A stretch of 64,000 nt of DNA from Mycolicibacterium diernhoferi (GCF_019456655.1 NZ_CP080332.1:3906001-3970000), one strand, 5' to 3'. Positions 34,286-43,808 are shown, counted from the first letter of the stretch. The notes: a model not told the origin generated them from the letters alone. Made by a program: numbers and translations.

Positions 34286-35593
34286 ATGCCCCGCGCCCAA
34301 TCCCCCGCCGAACACCTACGCCGTCCCGGCTACACCCCGGCCAACACCGCCGTGGGCCGCCGTGGGCAGCACACCCGCGACCGCATCATCGACAGCGCCG
34401 CCCGGCTGTTCGCCGCTCACGGCTTCCAGGGGACCTCGATCGACGCCATCGCCAGGGACGTCGGCGGCTCCCGCGCCACGGTGTATCAGTACTTCGCCGG
34501 CAAGGACGAGATCTTCATCGAGCTGACCCGCCGCGGCGAGCAGGCGGTGCTCGAGCACGTCGACCGGCTCCACGGCCTGGGCCCCGACGCCGACGGAGTA
34601 CGCAGCCTGCGCCGGTGGGTGCGCGACGGCGCCAAGCTCTACGACCGCTACGCGATGGTGTTCCTGGAGTTCCCCGGTGTGGGGCACGCCGCCGATCTGC
34701 CGCCCACCGACGCTGCGGCCGTCGCCGGCCGCTACACCGACCTGTTCGCCCAGCGCCTCCGGGACGCCGGTGTGGTGGGCATCGCACCGGCCGACGCCGC
34801 CGCGGCGCTGCTGCGGATCACCCACATGGTCAACCTGTACCGGCACCGCAGGATGTTCGAACTCCCCTCGGCCACAAAGACATCGGATTCGCTGGCGGTG
34901 GCCATGCAGCTGCTGCTCTTCCCCCAGACCCCGGACGAGGCCCTGACCACCGTGGTCCCGGCACGCGCCGGTGCACGACTGCACGAGGTGCCCGCGGCGG
35001 TGGCCGCGGAACCGGACCCGGATCCGTCCGCGGTGTCCCCGGTACGCCAGGACATCCTGGCCGCCGGCTCGGCGCTGTTCGCCGAACACGGCTTCGGTGA
35101 TGTCGGGATGGCCGACATCGCCGGCGCCGCCGGGGTCAGCCGCGCCACCCTGTACCGGCACTTCGCCGGCAAGGCGGAGATCTTCTCCGAGCTCACCGGC
35201 TGGACCGCACTGGAGGGTGGGCATCTGTGCACCGAACTACACGCGCTGGCCTCCCGCGGGGGCAGCGAGAAACAGCTGCGCACCTGGCTGGCCCGGTATG
35301 TGCATTTCCACCGCAACTACCGCGGGGTCATCCGGTCCTGGTACGACGGGTCGCTGGAACCAGGGCTGGCCGCGACCGTCGGGCGCGGGCTGGTCCCCTA
35401 TCGGGCCGCCGCGCTGGCGCTGGTGTCGCAGGCCAGGCTGCCCGCGAACCTCGATCCGGCGGTCGCGGCGGCCATCGTGCTGGCCGTGCTGGGCCGGATG
35501 TCCGAGCGCCCGGCCAGCTCAGACCATGAAACCGATTACGACACAGCCACTCTGATGGCGACGGTGCTGAATCGGGCGCTTCGGCTGAACTGA
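34286..35593 (+). CDS. Tandem TetR regulator with two HTH domains
   Basis: The 435-residue protein is two TetR units fused. HTH 1 (about residues 30-77) has 'TSIDAIARDVGGSRATVYQY', and HTH 2 (about 252-300) has 'VGMADIAGAAGVSRATLYRH'. Each is followed by its own ligand/dimer domain of about 150 residues. A normal TetR is about 200 residues. Fusion could allow one polypeptide to act as a pseudo-dimer or bind two half-sites of different sequence. It is encoded after the small coiled-coil gene, convergent to the P450 gene. ATG 34286 starts 9 bp after that gene. Target unknown. Confidence 0.85.
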   Translation: MPRAQSPAEHLRRPGYTPANTAVGRRGQHTRDRIIDSAARLFAAHGFQGTSIDAIARDVGGSRATVYQYFAGKDEIFIELTRRGEQAVLEHVDRLHGLGPDADGVRSLRRWVRDGAKLYDRYAMVFLEFPGVGHAADLPPTDAAAVAGRYTDLFAQRLRDAGVVGIAPADAAAALLRITHMVNLYRHRRMFELPSATKTSDSLAVAMQLLLFPQTPDEALTTVVPARAGARLHEVPAAVAAEPDPDPSAVSPVRQDILAAGSALFAEHGFGDVGMADIAGAAGVSRATLYRHFAGKAEIFSELTGWTALEGGHLCTELHALASRGGSEKQLRTWLARYVHFHRNYRGVIRSWYDGSLEPGLAATVGRGLVPYRAAALALVSQARLPANLDPAVAAAIVLAVLGRMSERPASSDHETDYDTATLMATVLNRALRLN

Positions 35594-35606
35594 CGCCGGC
35601 CCGGGT

Positions 35607-36812
35607 TCAGTCCTGCCAGGTCAGCTGCAGCGAGTCCAGCCCGAACACCTGCCCGGCATGTTCCTGCGGCTCGCCGACGACCCGGTAGTCCGGGATGCGG
35701 CGGTGCCATTCCTCCAGCATGATGATCATCTCCTGGCGGGCCAGGTGCGATCCGAGGCAGCGGTGCGGTCCGGCACCGAACGAGATGTGGCGGCTGACAC
35801 CGCGATCGAAGTCCACGGTGCGCGCGTCGGGAAAGATCGTCTCGTCGCGGCCGGCCGCCGCGAGCGGGAACGAGGCCATGTCACCGGCTTTCACCGGGCA
35901 TCCGTGGAAGTCCATGTCCTGGGTGGCTTTCCGGGCGGTCTGCACGATCGGGTAGACGCGCAGCAGTTCCTCCACCGCCCGCGGGATGATCTCCGGGTCG
36001 GCGACGATGCGGGCCCGGTCCTCCTCGTGGGTCGCCAGATGCAGCATGGCGTAGGACAGTTGGCTGGCCACGGTGTCCAGGCCGGCCATGAACAGCAGCA
36101 GCAGACAGTTCAGCAGGTCGCCTTCGCCGACCGGCTCGCCGTCGAAGTTCCAGCCCAGTGCCGCGGAGATGATGTCCTGGGCGTCGGGGTCATGGTCGGC
36201 GCGGCGCGCCGCGATCAGCGTCTGGAAGTAGGCCACCACCTGCTGCATGCCCTCGAGGCGAATCATCATGGACTCCTCGTCGGAGCCGCCCTGATGCAGC
36301 ATCTTGTCTTCCCATTCCAGGAATTCGTCGAGCCGCTCGATCGGCATACCCATGATGTCGAGGAAGATGTGCGACGGGAACACCCGGCCGACCTGCTTGA
36401 CGTACTCGCAGGAGCCCTGGCCGATGACCTGGTCGACCACCTCGGCGGCCATCCGGCGGTGCTCGTCGCGCAATGACTTCACCCGGCCGGGTGAGAAGTA
36501 CTCGGCCAGGACGTGGCGCCACTTGGCGTGGTCGGGAGGGTCCACCATGACCGGGATCCACTGATACGGCGGATTCGCGTCGGTCGGCACGATCACGCTG
36601 CTGGACCACCACTCCGGATGTTGCAGGCCTTCCAGGATGGCCGCGTAGTCGGTGAACATCCAGTAACCCTCGGCCTCGGAATTGCGGAACACCGGCCGCA
36701 TCCGGTCCTGCAGCGAGTCGATGTCGGCGTAGCCGCCCAGCGCGACACCGGTCTTGCCGGTCATGATGAATTCCTCGACCGGGCACTTGCCCACCTGCTG
36801 GTCACTTGTCAC
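35607..36812 (-). CDS. Cytochrome P450
   Basis: The 401-residue protein has all core P450 motifs: I-helix 'MAGLDTVASQL', ExxR in 'VEELLRVYPIV', and the heme-binding 'FGAGPHRCLGSHLA' with the Cys ligand. These soluble bacterial P450s hydroxylate substrates using ferredoxin electrons. No ferredoxin gene is adjacent. It overlaps the TetR gene upstream by 11 bp and forms a leftward group with TetR, CaiB and the hydratase. The group suggests hydroxylation of a CoA-linked or hydrophobic carboxylic acid. Substrate not assignable. Confidence 0.92.
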   Translation of the reverse strand: MTSDQQVGKCPVEEFIMTGKTGVALGGYADIDSLQDRMRPVFRNSEAEGYWMFTDYAAILEGLQHPEWWSSSVIVPTDANPPYQWIPVMVDPPDHAKWRHVLAEYFSPGRVKSLRDEHRRMAAEVVDQVIGQGSCEYVKQVGRVFPSHIFLDIMGMPIERLDEFLEWEDKMLHQGGSDEESMMIRLEGMQQVVAYFQTLIAARRADHDPDAQDIISAALGWNFDGEPVGEGDLLNCLLLLFMAGLDTVASQLSYAMLHLATHEEDRARIVADPEIIPRAVEELLRVYPIVQTARKATQDMDFHGCPVKAGDMASFPLAAAGRDETIFPDARTVDFDRGVSRHISFGAGPHRCLGSHLARQEMIIMLEEWHRRIPDYRVVGEPQEHAGQVFGLDSLQLTWQD

Positions 36813-37506
36813 GCGTCTGCCCCTCCTGTAGTTGCCCGGTAAGACCTTGCACCGCGGCGAGCGCGGCCGACACTGCGTTCTCGATTTCTGTTACCCGGGA
36901 GATGATTTCGCCGCCCGGACCGCGGCGGGCCTCGACCGCCGGGATGATCCACTGCCGGAACCGTTTACGCACCGCGTCCTCGGAGCGGTCCGGGCCCTCG
37001 GCGGCCAGATAGGTCTGCTCGACCAGGAATTCGATGAGATCGTCGAACTCGATGTCGGTGCGGATCTCGCCGGCCCGCATGCCTTCCCGGACCACCTCTC
37101 CCATGGCGCCGACAGCGGCCTCGTGCACCCGCGGATCATGCGCGGTCGCCGAGTATTCGGTGATCATCGCGGCGATCGACACATCGGTCGGCAGTTCGCG
37201 TGCGGAGTAGATCAGGGCCACTTCGAGTTTGGAGAACACTCCGGTTTCGGCGGCCATCAGCTGCTGCACCGCGTCGATGTAGCGCTGGGCGCGGCGGATC
37301 GCCACCAGCACCACGACATCGGAGAGGCTGCCCAGCCGGCGGAACGCGGTGGCCCGGGACACCCCGGCGCGTTTGGCGATGGCCGCCATCTGCAGGCCAC
37401 CGGTGCCGTTGGCGATCAGCTCTTCCTCGGCGGCGGCGATCAACCGGACCTTGACGTGGTCGTCGTTGGCGTCCTCGCCGAACGCGGCGGGCATGACGAT
37501 GCTCAC
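36802..37506 (-). CDS. TetR-family transcriptional regulator
   Basis: The 234-residue regulator begins at GTG 37506 (ATG 37494 possible), overlapping the CaiB gene stop by GTGA. The HTH 'LQMAAIAKRAGVSRATAFRR' is canonical, and the C-terminal domain is helical, including 'DIEFDDLIEFLVEQTYLA'. It overlaps the P450 start by 11 bp, so it is co-transcribed with CaiB and P450. It probably controls this cluster. Ligand unknown, perhaps a CoA ester. Confidence 0.85.
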   Translation of the reverse strand: MSIVMPAAFGEDANDDHVKVRLIAAAEEELIANGTGGLQMAAIAKRAGVSRATAFRRLGSLSDVVVLVAIRRAQRYIDAVQQLMAAETGVFSKLEVALIYSARELPTDVSIAAMITEYSATAHDPRVHEAAVGAMGEVVREGMRAGEIRTDIEFDDLIEFLVEQTYLAAEGPDRSEDAVRKRFRQWIIPAVEARRGPGGEIISRVTEIENAVSAALAAVQGLTGQLQEGQTRDK

Positions 37507-38684
37507 GAGATGGCCCCGGCGAACTTGAGCTCGGTCAGCGCGTCCTCGTCGAAACCGATCTCCCGCAACACATCCTCGGTGTGCTCGGCGACCGACGGGG
37601 CCCGGCCCAGCCGCAACCGGCCGTCGTCGAACTTCACCGGGTTGGCCACCAGTCGCTGGGTGCCGCCGCGCGCGTCGACCACCTCGGCGATCCGCCCGTT
37701 GGCGATCAGCGCTTCGTCGTTGCCGACCTCCCAGCCGTCCTGCACCGGTGCCCACGCCCCGGTGCCCGGTTCCAGCAGTCGGCAGCATTCGGCGAAGCTG
37801 CGGGCGGCGATGGCGGTGGCGACGATGCCGACCGCCTCGTCGATGTGCTCGGCCAACGTGTCCGGTGCGGTGAAGCGCGGGTCGAAGGCGCAATCGTCGC
37901 GGCCCATCAGCCGGCAGAACTCGGGCCAGTGCCGGGCCGGCTGCGACATCGCCAGCGTGATGAACCGTCCGTCGGCGGTGCGGTAGCCACCGACGAGCGG
38001 ATTGCCCAGCGACTGCGGGCGGGTGTCGAGTTTGGGGAGCGGCCCGCCGGCCGCCAGCGCGGAGTTGACGGTGAACTGATTGGCCCAGGCGCCGACGGCC
38101 AGCAGCGAGACGTCGAGCACCGAGGGTTCGCCGGTGGCCCGGCGCCCGTACAGCGCCGCCGCCACCCCGCCGGCGACGGCCAGGGCGGCGACGTTGTCGC
38201 CGTAGCCGCTCGACGGTGTGGGGGCGGCGTGGCCGGCGTCGGGTGCGGTGAGGCCGTCGGCGCTGCCGCCGCGGGCCCAGAATGCGGTGGCCTCGTCGGC
38301 GCCGCGGTCCCGGTCGGGTCCGGCGGTGCCGCACCCGCTGCCGGTGACGTAGATGATGCCCGGGTTGACCCGGCGGACCTCGTCGAGGTCGATGCGCAGT
38401 TTCGCGCAGGCCGCCGCCGGGTGGTCGGTCAGGAAGACGTCGCTACGGCGGATGAGTTCCTCCAGCACCGGACGCGCCTCGGCCATCCCCAAACCCAGTC
38501 CGATGCTGCGCTTTCCACGGTTGGGAGCCGCCACGACCGGGCCCGGCGCGGGCCGGCCGTCACCGTCCGGGGTGTCCACCTTGATGACGTCGGCACCCCA
38601 GTCGGCGAGGACCGCGCCCGCGGACGCGACGTTGGCGGACCGGGCGACCTCGAGTACCCGCACGCCGTGCAATGGCCGGTCCAT
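37503..38684 (-). CDS. CaiB/BaiF-type CoA-transferase (type III)
   Basis: The 393-residue protein has the class III CoA-transferase fold: 'GVRVLEVARSANVASAGAVLADWGADVIKVD' over residues 5-35 (shown in parts 'LADWGADVIKVD'), 'RGKRSIGLGLG' and 'YVTGSGCGTAGPDRDRGADE'. These enzymes move CoA between carboxylic acids. ATG 38684 has GGAGGTG upstream; the longer frame is not used. It overlaps the TetR start by 4 bp. The group with P450 and hydratase suggests activation of an acid by CoA exchange. The usual catalytic Asp position could not be confirmed by eye. Confidence 0.85.
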   Translation of the reverse strand: MDRPLHGVRVLEVARSANVASAGAVLADWGADVIKVDTPDGDGRPAPGPVVAAPNRGKRSIGLGLGMAEARPVLEELIRRSDVFLTDHPAAACAKLRIDLDEVRRVNPGIIYVTGSGCGTAGPDRDRGADEATAFWARGGSADGLTAPDAGHAAPTPSSGYGDNVAALAVAGGVAAALYGRRATGEPSVLDVSLLAVGAWANQFTVNSALAAGGPLPKLDTRPQSLGNPLVGGYRTADGRFITLAMSQPARHWPEFCRLMGRDDCAFDPRFTAPDTLAEHIDEAVGIVATAIAARSFAECCRLLEPGTGAWAPVQDGWEVGNDEALIANGRIAEVVDARGGTQRLVANPVKFDDGRLRLGRAPSVAEHTEDVLREIGFDEDALTELKFAGAIS

Positions 38685-38829
38685 CGGTCGGGACACCTCC
38701 TCGGGCGGTTGTGATGCGCAGCACATCCTGCAACTGTCTGGGCGCGACAGTATCAGGATGAGACGCCGACCGGAGACGTGAATCACAACTTTGGTGCGGC
38801 GAGATCGGCGGACCCGTCACCCGCCGTCG

Positions 38830-40116
38830 TTATTCGCCGTGCAACCGACGCAACTCCGCGCCGACCTTCCCGCCGATCCGGGACGCCACCGCCGCGCCCC
38901 GGCGGCGCAGTTCGGCATCGGGCACCGGCAGCACCACCGCACCGGTCTGCCGGGACGGCAGCAACACCCTGGCGGTGCCGCTGGTGCTCACCTCACCGCG
39001 CTGGTTGGTGGCCGCGACCTCCAACTCCAGGACGTCCTCGGCGCCGGCACCCCTGCCGACGACCTTGCCGGTGCAGTTGTGGATGTCGCCGTGGAAGTTG
39101 AAACTGCGGGTCTGGACGTCCATCTCGACCAGCCATCCGTCGTCGCCGATCCAGTTGGTCAGCAGGTGGGTCACCCAGGACGCCCGCATCTGGCCGTAGT
39201 CGTACGGCGCCGGGATGCCCAAGGCCTTGGCCCGCTCGGGGTCCCAGTGCAGCCGCTGCACCACGTCGGGGACCCCGTACTCGTCGGGCACATAGAAGCC
39301 CGGCATCCGGGTCCGGGACTGGTGCGCGTACTTCAGCGGGCCGAGACCGTAACCGCCCCAACCCCATCCCATGTGCATGCTGATGATGTCGACAACGGTG
39401 AGCGGACCCTTCATCACCGGCGGCAACTCCGTGCCGACGGCGACGTCCTCCCACCACTGCGGCTCGGCGCCCCGGCGCACCTCGGCCTCATACGCCGCCT
39501 CGACCTCGGCGAGTTCCTCGGGGGTCCAGTGCTGGCGTTCGATGTGTGCGTTCTTGCCGGCCTTCTTGGAACCGTGCCGCTCGGCGTTGATGTAGGACTC
39601 GTCGCGGGTGGCGATCGGGTTGCCGTCGATGTCGACGTAGAGGTGCCGGTAGGTCTCCTTGACCGAGCGGCCGCCGGAGAACGAGCTCTCCTTGACCTGG
39701 ACATCCTGGGTGTAACTCTCCATCAGCACCGGGCGTCCCGCGTAGATGGGTTGGTACCAGGTCCATTTCACGCCGGAGTAGTACTTTCCGGTGCCGCGGA
39801 ACAGCCCCTTGAACAGCTTCTTGCGTTCCGGATCGGTGAATCGGGGGGTCTGGTCGATGCCGGTGCTGATCGGGAACGTCGGCGGGGCGATCTGGCCGTG
39901 CCAGCGAGTGGTGGCCCCGTATGCCGGATCGTGGAACAGCGGGTTGTCATCGCCGCAACCGAAGGCGAAGTGGCTGATGCCGTCCTGGGAGGGGACGTGG
40001 TTCCACAGTTCGCCGCTCTTGTTGACCGGGATGCCGATCTGCGCGCGAGCCCGCTCGATGTCCTCGTCGGTGATCCGGCCCTCGATGGCGGCACTGGTGT
40101 CGTTGGTGGCAGTCAT
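38830..40116 (-). CDS. Double hot-dog MaoC/FAS1-type dehydratase
   Basis: The 428-residue protein has two hot-dog domains. The first (about residues 10-165) has 'HFAFGCGDDNPLFHDPAYGA', the FAS1_DH-like hydratase motif with catalytic Asp and His. The second (about 215-395) includes 'YDYGQMRASWVTHLLTNWIG' and the MaoC-like 'VLELEVAATNQRGEVSTSG'. It probably hydrates an enoyl-CoA in beta-oxidation of an unusual acyl chain. ATG 40116 is followed by an acidic N-terminus. It lies upstream of CaiB with 145 bp between, on the same strand. Confidence 0.8.
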   Translation of the reverse strand: MTATNDTSAAIEGRITDEDIERARAQIGIPVNKSGELWNHVPSQDGISHFAFGCGDDNPLFHDPAYGATTRWHGQIAPPTFPISTGIDQTPRFTDPERKKLFKGLFRGTGKYYSGVKWTWYQPIYAGRPVLMESYTQDVQVKESSFSGGRSVKETYRHLYVDIDGNPIATRDESYINAERHGSKKAGKNAHIERQHWTPEELAEVEAAYEAEVRRGAEPQWWEDVAVGTELPPVMKGPLTVVDIISMHMGWGWGGYGLGPLKYAHQSRTRMPGFYVPDEYGVPDVVQRLHWDPERAKALGIPAPYDYGQMRASWVTHLLTNWIGDDGWLVEMDVQTRSFNFHGDIHNCTGKVVGRGAGAEDVLELEVAATNQRGEVSTSGTARVLLPSRQTGAVVLPVPDAELRRRGAAVASRIGGKVGAELRRLHGE

Positions 40117-40125
40117 GTTTCGCTC

Positions 40126-40178
40126 CTAGAACTTCAACATCGCCCCGGCGTCGACCGTGAACGCGCTGCCCGGGTGCG
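40126..40178 (-). pseudogene. C-terminal remnant of a short-chain dehydrogenase
   Basis: In the 40117-40426 gap the minus strand reads 'AFTVDAGAMLKF' before a TAG at 40126-40128. That matches the last residues of mycobacterial SDR enzymes ('..TVDGGAMLKF'). No upstream SDR sequence remains; the rest of the gap shows no gene. Confidence 0.5.
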
Positions 40179-40426
40179 CAGCAACGGGCGACTCAGTGAT
40201 ACTCGGAACATATCAGAAGTCTCACCGGTCTTGCCGGTGGTGTCGCGCCTGACTCCCGTGACGGCGACAACGCGCAGCGGTGCGGGGTTTCGCACGTATG
40301 AAATGGGGACTCCCATGGCCCGGGTCCGAGCGCGCGGCCGCACCCAGTTTCCTCATCGGGCGCCGCCGGCGAGCCGAGTATGATTCCGCGGCAGTGTCAT
40401 TCGCGCAGAATCGGCGGTGCCAAAGC

Positions 40427-41158
40427 TCAGGTGACGGCCACGCCGATCAGCGATCCCACCCCGTAGGTCGCCGCGATCGCGACGAAGCCGAACGCCAACT
40501 GGCGCAACCCGCCGAGCAGACGCGAGCGCCGGGTGAAGCCGGCGGCCAACGCACCGGCGATCAGCAGTCCGACTCCGCCACAGGCCAGCCCTGCCCACAG
40601 CGATTCGAAGCCGAGCAGGTACGGGATCAGCGGGATGATCGCCCCGATCGCGAACATCAGGAACGACGACCCGGCCGCCACCCAGGGCGACGGCTTCTCC
40701 CGCGGATCCACCCCGAGTTCCTGCACCAGGTGGAAGTTCAGCGCGCGACTTTCGTCCCGGTGGATCTCCGTGCTCGCCGTGGATGCGGTCTGCGGCGTCA
40801 TTCCCATCTCGACGAGCATCGCCTCCAATTCGGCGCGTTCGGCCGTCGGGTCCGTGCGGAACGAGCGACGCTCGACCTTGACCTCCGAGTCGATCTGCTC
40901 ATTGGCGGTGGTCACCGAGGTGTATTCACCCAAGGCCATGGAGAACGCCCCGGCCAGCAGCCCGGCGACACCGGCCAGCACCACGGCCTGTGCGCTGGCA
41001 CCGGCGGCCACACCGGCGATCAGGGCGGTATTGCTGACCAACCCGTCCATCGCCCCGAAGGTGGCCGCGCGCAGCCACCCTCCCGTGACGTCGGCGTGAC
41101 GATGGTCGACAACATGGGGCAGACCGGTGGGTGACACCGGTTCGGGCCGCTCGCTCAT
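40427..41158 (-). CDS. VIT1/CCC1-family membrane protein
   Basis: The 243-residue protein belongs to the VIT1/CCC1 iron/manganese transporter family. It has the hallmark 'ATFGAMDGLVSNTALIAGVA', followed by 'GAFSMALGEYTSV', a cytoplasmic Glu-rich helical segment (about residues 90-150), and two to three C-terminal membrane helices. Five membrane helices in total fit the family. ATG 41158 starts the gene. It is divergent from the acyl-CoA oxidase-type gene. I saw no convincing iron box in the 80-bp gap between them, so iron control is not supported. Confidence 0.85.
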   Translation of the reverse strand: MSERPEPVSPTGLPHVVDHRHADVTGGWLRAATFGAMDGLVSNTALIAGVAAGASAQAVVLAGVAGLLAGAFSMALGEYTSVTTANEQIDSEVKVERRSFRTDPTAERAELEAMLVEMGMTPQTASTASTEIHRDESRALNFHLVQELGVDPREKPSPWVAAGSSFLMFAIGAIIPLIPYLLGFESLWAGLACGGVGLLIAGALAAGFTRRSRLLGGLRQLAFGFVAIAATYGVGSLIGVAVT

Positions 41159-41239
41159 GATCGTGATTCAACGCCCTGCGCTGCGCACGGTTCTAGTCAG
41201 GTTTACCTACCTGGGCGGTGGGGCACGTTACCGTCCACT

Positions 41240-43228
41240 ATGACCACAACTGCTGAGACCACCACAGCTGAACATCTCCGCAATTCGCTCGACGGTCGCT
41301 GGCGCGACGTGAAGAACAAGGTCCGGGCCGAACTCTCCGGTGAGGTCTTCCGTCCGCACTACACCCCCAACACCGTCATCGCCCGCACCAAGGTCGGCGA
41401 ACAACTCAAGATCATGGCGGCCCGTGGCGCGGCCGAGGACGGCTTCAAGAAGGAGCACGGCGGTAACGGTGACGTCGGCGCCGCCGTCACCCAGATCGAG
41501 ATGCTCGCCATGAGCGATCTGTCGTTGATGGTGAAAGCCGGTGTGCAGTGGGGCCTGTTCGGTGGGGCCATCGAGAACCTGGGCACCGAACGCCACCACC
41601 AGGCCTACGTGCGCAAGATCATCAACCTGGAACTGCTGGGCTGCTTCGCCATGACCGAGACCGGTCACGGCAGTGACGTGCAGTCGCTGGAGACCACCGC
41701 CACCTACGACCCGGCGACGTGTGAGTTCATCATCGACTCCCCCACCCCGTCGTCGCGCAAGGACTACATCGGCGGCGCCGCCGAAACCGCCCGCGTCGCA
41801 GCGGTGTTCGCGCAACTGATCACCCCGGACGGAGAACGCCACGGGGTGCACTGCTTCGTCGTCCCGATCCGCGACGAGGAGGGCAACGATCTGCCCGGCG
41901 TCACCACCTCGGACTGTCACTACAAGGGCGGGCTGCCCGGGGTGGACAACGGGCGCATCCAATTCGACCAGGTCCGTATCCCGCGGGAGAACCTGCTCAA
42001 CAAGTACGCCGACGTCGCCGAGGACGGCACCTACTCCTCGCCCATCGAGAACGTCGGCCGGCGGTTCTTCACCATGCTCGGCACGCTGATCCGGGGCCGG
42101 GTCACCGTCGGCGGCAGCGCCGCGGCGGCGGCCCGCGTCGCCCTCGACATCGCGGTTCGGTACGCGTTGGAGCGCAGGCAGTTCGAGGCGCCGGGTGATG
42201 ACAAGGAAGTGCTGATCATGGACTACCTGGTGCATCAGCGCCGGCTGCTCCCGCTGGTCGCGAAGTCCTACGCGCTGCAGTTCGCGCAGAACGAGCTGGT
42301 GGCCAAATGCCATGAGCTGCAGACCTCGGAGAACCCCGACCCCGAGGAGCAGCGCGAGCTGGAAGCCCGGGCCGCCGGACTGAAGGCCGCCAACACCTGG
42401 CACGCCACCCGCGCCATCCAGGAGGCCCGCGAAGCCTGTGGGGGTGCGGGCTATCTGGCCGAGAACCGGCTGATCGCCCTGAAGGCCGACACCGACGTGT
42501 TCACCACCTTCGAGGGTGACAACCACGTGCTGACCCAGCTGGTGGCCAAGGAAATGCTGACCGCCTACGCCGACGACATCAAGGGCATGAGCCCGGTGGA
42601 GTGGGTGCGGTTCGCGGCGAACTTCGCCGGCGAGCGGGTGCTCAAGCGCACCGCCGCGCAGACGATCATGCAGACCATCCTGGACACCCGCGAGGACAAC
42701 GAGGAGGAGGGCTCACTGTTCAACCGCGGCACCCAGGTGCAGATGTTCGAGGACCGCGAGGAGTACATGCTGGCGTCGGTGGCGCGGCGGCTGCAGAGCA
42801 AGGCCAAGGAGATGTCCGCGTTCGACGCGTTCAACGCGGTGCAAGACCACGTGCTGCACACCGCCCGGGCGCACATCGACCGGGTCATCCTGGAGGCGTT
42901 CGTGGCCGGCATCGACGCGTGTGAAGACGAGAAGGCCCGCGAGATCCTCGCCATGGTGTGCGACCTGTACGCGCTGTCGGTGATCGAAGAGGACAAGGCC
43001 TGGTTCATCGAGCACCGGTTCATCTCGACCGAGCGCGCCAAGGCCGTCACCCGCGGCCTCAACGACCGCTGCCGCCGGCTGCGCCCGCACGCCGAGTTGC
43101 TGGTCGACGGGTTCGGCATCCCCGAGCAGCTGCGCTACGCGGAGATGCTGCATCCCGAGCACATCCCCGACGCCGACGAGCACCAGGAGCAGGACGCCAT
43201 GGCGTCGGGCACCATCGAGCCGAAGTAG
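41240..43228 (+). CDS. Acyl-CoA oxidase-type acyl-CoA dehydrogenase
   Basis: The 662-residue protein is about 250 residues longer than ordinary acyl-CoA dehydrogenases and has the layout of acyl-CoA oxidases. It has 'GCFAMTETGHGSDVQSLETT' (FAD/substrate contact), 'GVHCFVVPIRDEEG', 'ACGGAGYLAENRL' with 'FEGDNHVL', then a second C-terminal helical domain (about 450-640). The enzyme introduces the double bond in acyl-CoA. Whether electrons go to oxygen or to ETF cannot be told. ATG 41240 is divergent from the VIT gene. Fits the lipid-catabolic neighbourhood. Confidence 0.88.
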   Translation: MTTTAETTTAEHLRNSLDGRWRDVKNKVRAELSGEVFRPHYTPNTVIARTKVGEQLKIMAARGAAEDGFKKEHGGNGDVGAAVTQIEMLAMSDLSLMVKAGVQWGLFGGAIENLGTERHHQAYVRKIINLELLGCFAMTETGHGSDVQSLETTATYDPATCEFIIDSPTPSSRKDYIGGAAETARVAAVFAQLITPDGERHGVHCFVVPIRDEEGNDLPGVTTSDCHYKGGLPGVDNGRIQFDQVRIPRENLLNKYADVAEDGTYSSPIENVGRRFFTMLGTLIRGRVTVGGSAAAAARVALDIAVRYALERRQFEAPGDDKEVLIMDYLVHQRRLLPLVAKSYALQFAQNELVAKCHELQTSENPDPEEQRELEARAAGLKAANTWHATRAIQEAREACGGAGYLAENRLIALKADTDVFTTFEGDNHVLTQLVAKEMLTAYADDIKGMSPVEWVRFAANFAGERVLKRTAAQTIMQTILDTREDNEEEGSLFNRGTQVQMFEDREEYMLASVARRLQSKAKEMSAFDAFNAVQDHVLHTARAHIDRVILEAFVAGIDACEDEKAREILAMVCDLYALSVIEEDKAWFIEHRFISTERAKAVTRGLNDRCRRLRPHAELLVDGFGIPEQLRYAEMLHPEHIPDADEHQEQDAMASGTIEPK

Positions 43229-43231
43229 GGG

Positions 43232-43717
43232 TCAGGGGGTGGGCGTCGGGATCGGGTCCAGCGACTCCAGCGCGCCGTCCTCGCCGATCTGGAAGCGCAC
43301 CTGTCCGATCCCGGTCGGGCAGCACGGCTTGTCCTCGCCCTTGCGCCACTGGTAGGTCACCGTCGCGATGTTCTCGCCCAGCGGCACCACGGTGGTGTAC
43401 GGGCGCGGCCGCGGCGTCGGCGGGCCCAGCGGGTTGTCGCGGTCGAAGAACAGCACCTGCACGGCCGAGTCGGGGGCGTCATCGCCGGTGCCGATCGTCA
43501 CCCAGTGCAGGCGGCAGTCACCGGTGTGCCCACGCGAGACCTCGGTCCACCCCTCACCGACGGCCTGGATGGCGGTCTTGACGGTCTCGGCGGTCGGGGT
43601 GTCCTCGACCGGGCAGTCCGAACTGGACTGCGGACCCGAGTTCGGCGGGCTCCAGCCGCAGGAGGCGAGCAGGATCGTGAGAGCAGCGAGGGCCGGAGCA
43701 ATCCGCATGAACCGCAT
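43232..43717 (-). CDS. LppP/LprE-family lipoprotein
   Basis: The 161-residue product has a lipobox 'LTILLASC' (Cys20), so it is a predicted membrane-anchored lipoprotein. The mature part contains 'GDCRLHWVTIG', 'VQVLFFDRDNPLGPPTP' and 'VTYQWRKGEDKPCCPTG', hallmarks of the mycobacterial LppP/LprE family of unknown function. ATG 43717 was chosen; the internal ATG 43708 would also keep the signal. It is convergent with the oxidase gene (3 bp apart) and divergent from the cutinase gene. Confidence 0.85.
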   Translation of the reverse strand: MRFMRIAPALAALTILLASCGWSPPNSGPQSSSDCPVEDTPTAETVKTAIQAVGEGWTEVSRGHTGDCRLHWVTIGTGDDAPDSAVQVLFFDRDNPLGPPTPRPRPYTTVVPLGENIATVTYQWRKGEDKPCCPTGIGQVRFQIGEDGALESLDPIPTPTP

Positions 43718-43808
43718 GGTTGCGAGCTTACGGAGGAAAAACCGTGCCGCCCCGGGCGGACTCGCCGCTCCGCCATGCGCAGCGAATACCGCAGGTAGCA
43801 TCGACCGC

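Noticed and set aside
41159..41239. Possible iron box between the VIT-family gene and the oxidase gene
   Set aside because: The best segment matches the IdeR consensus poorly, so no claim of iron control is made.
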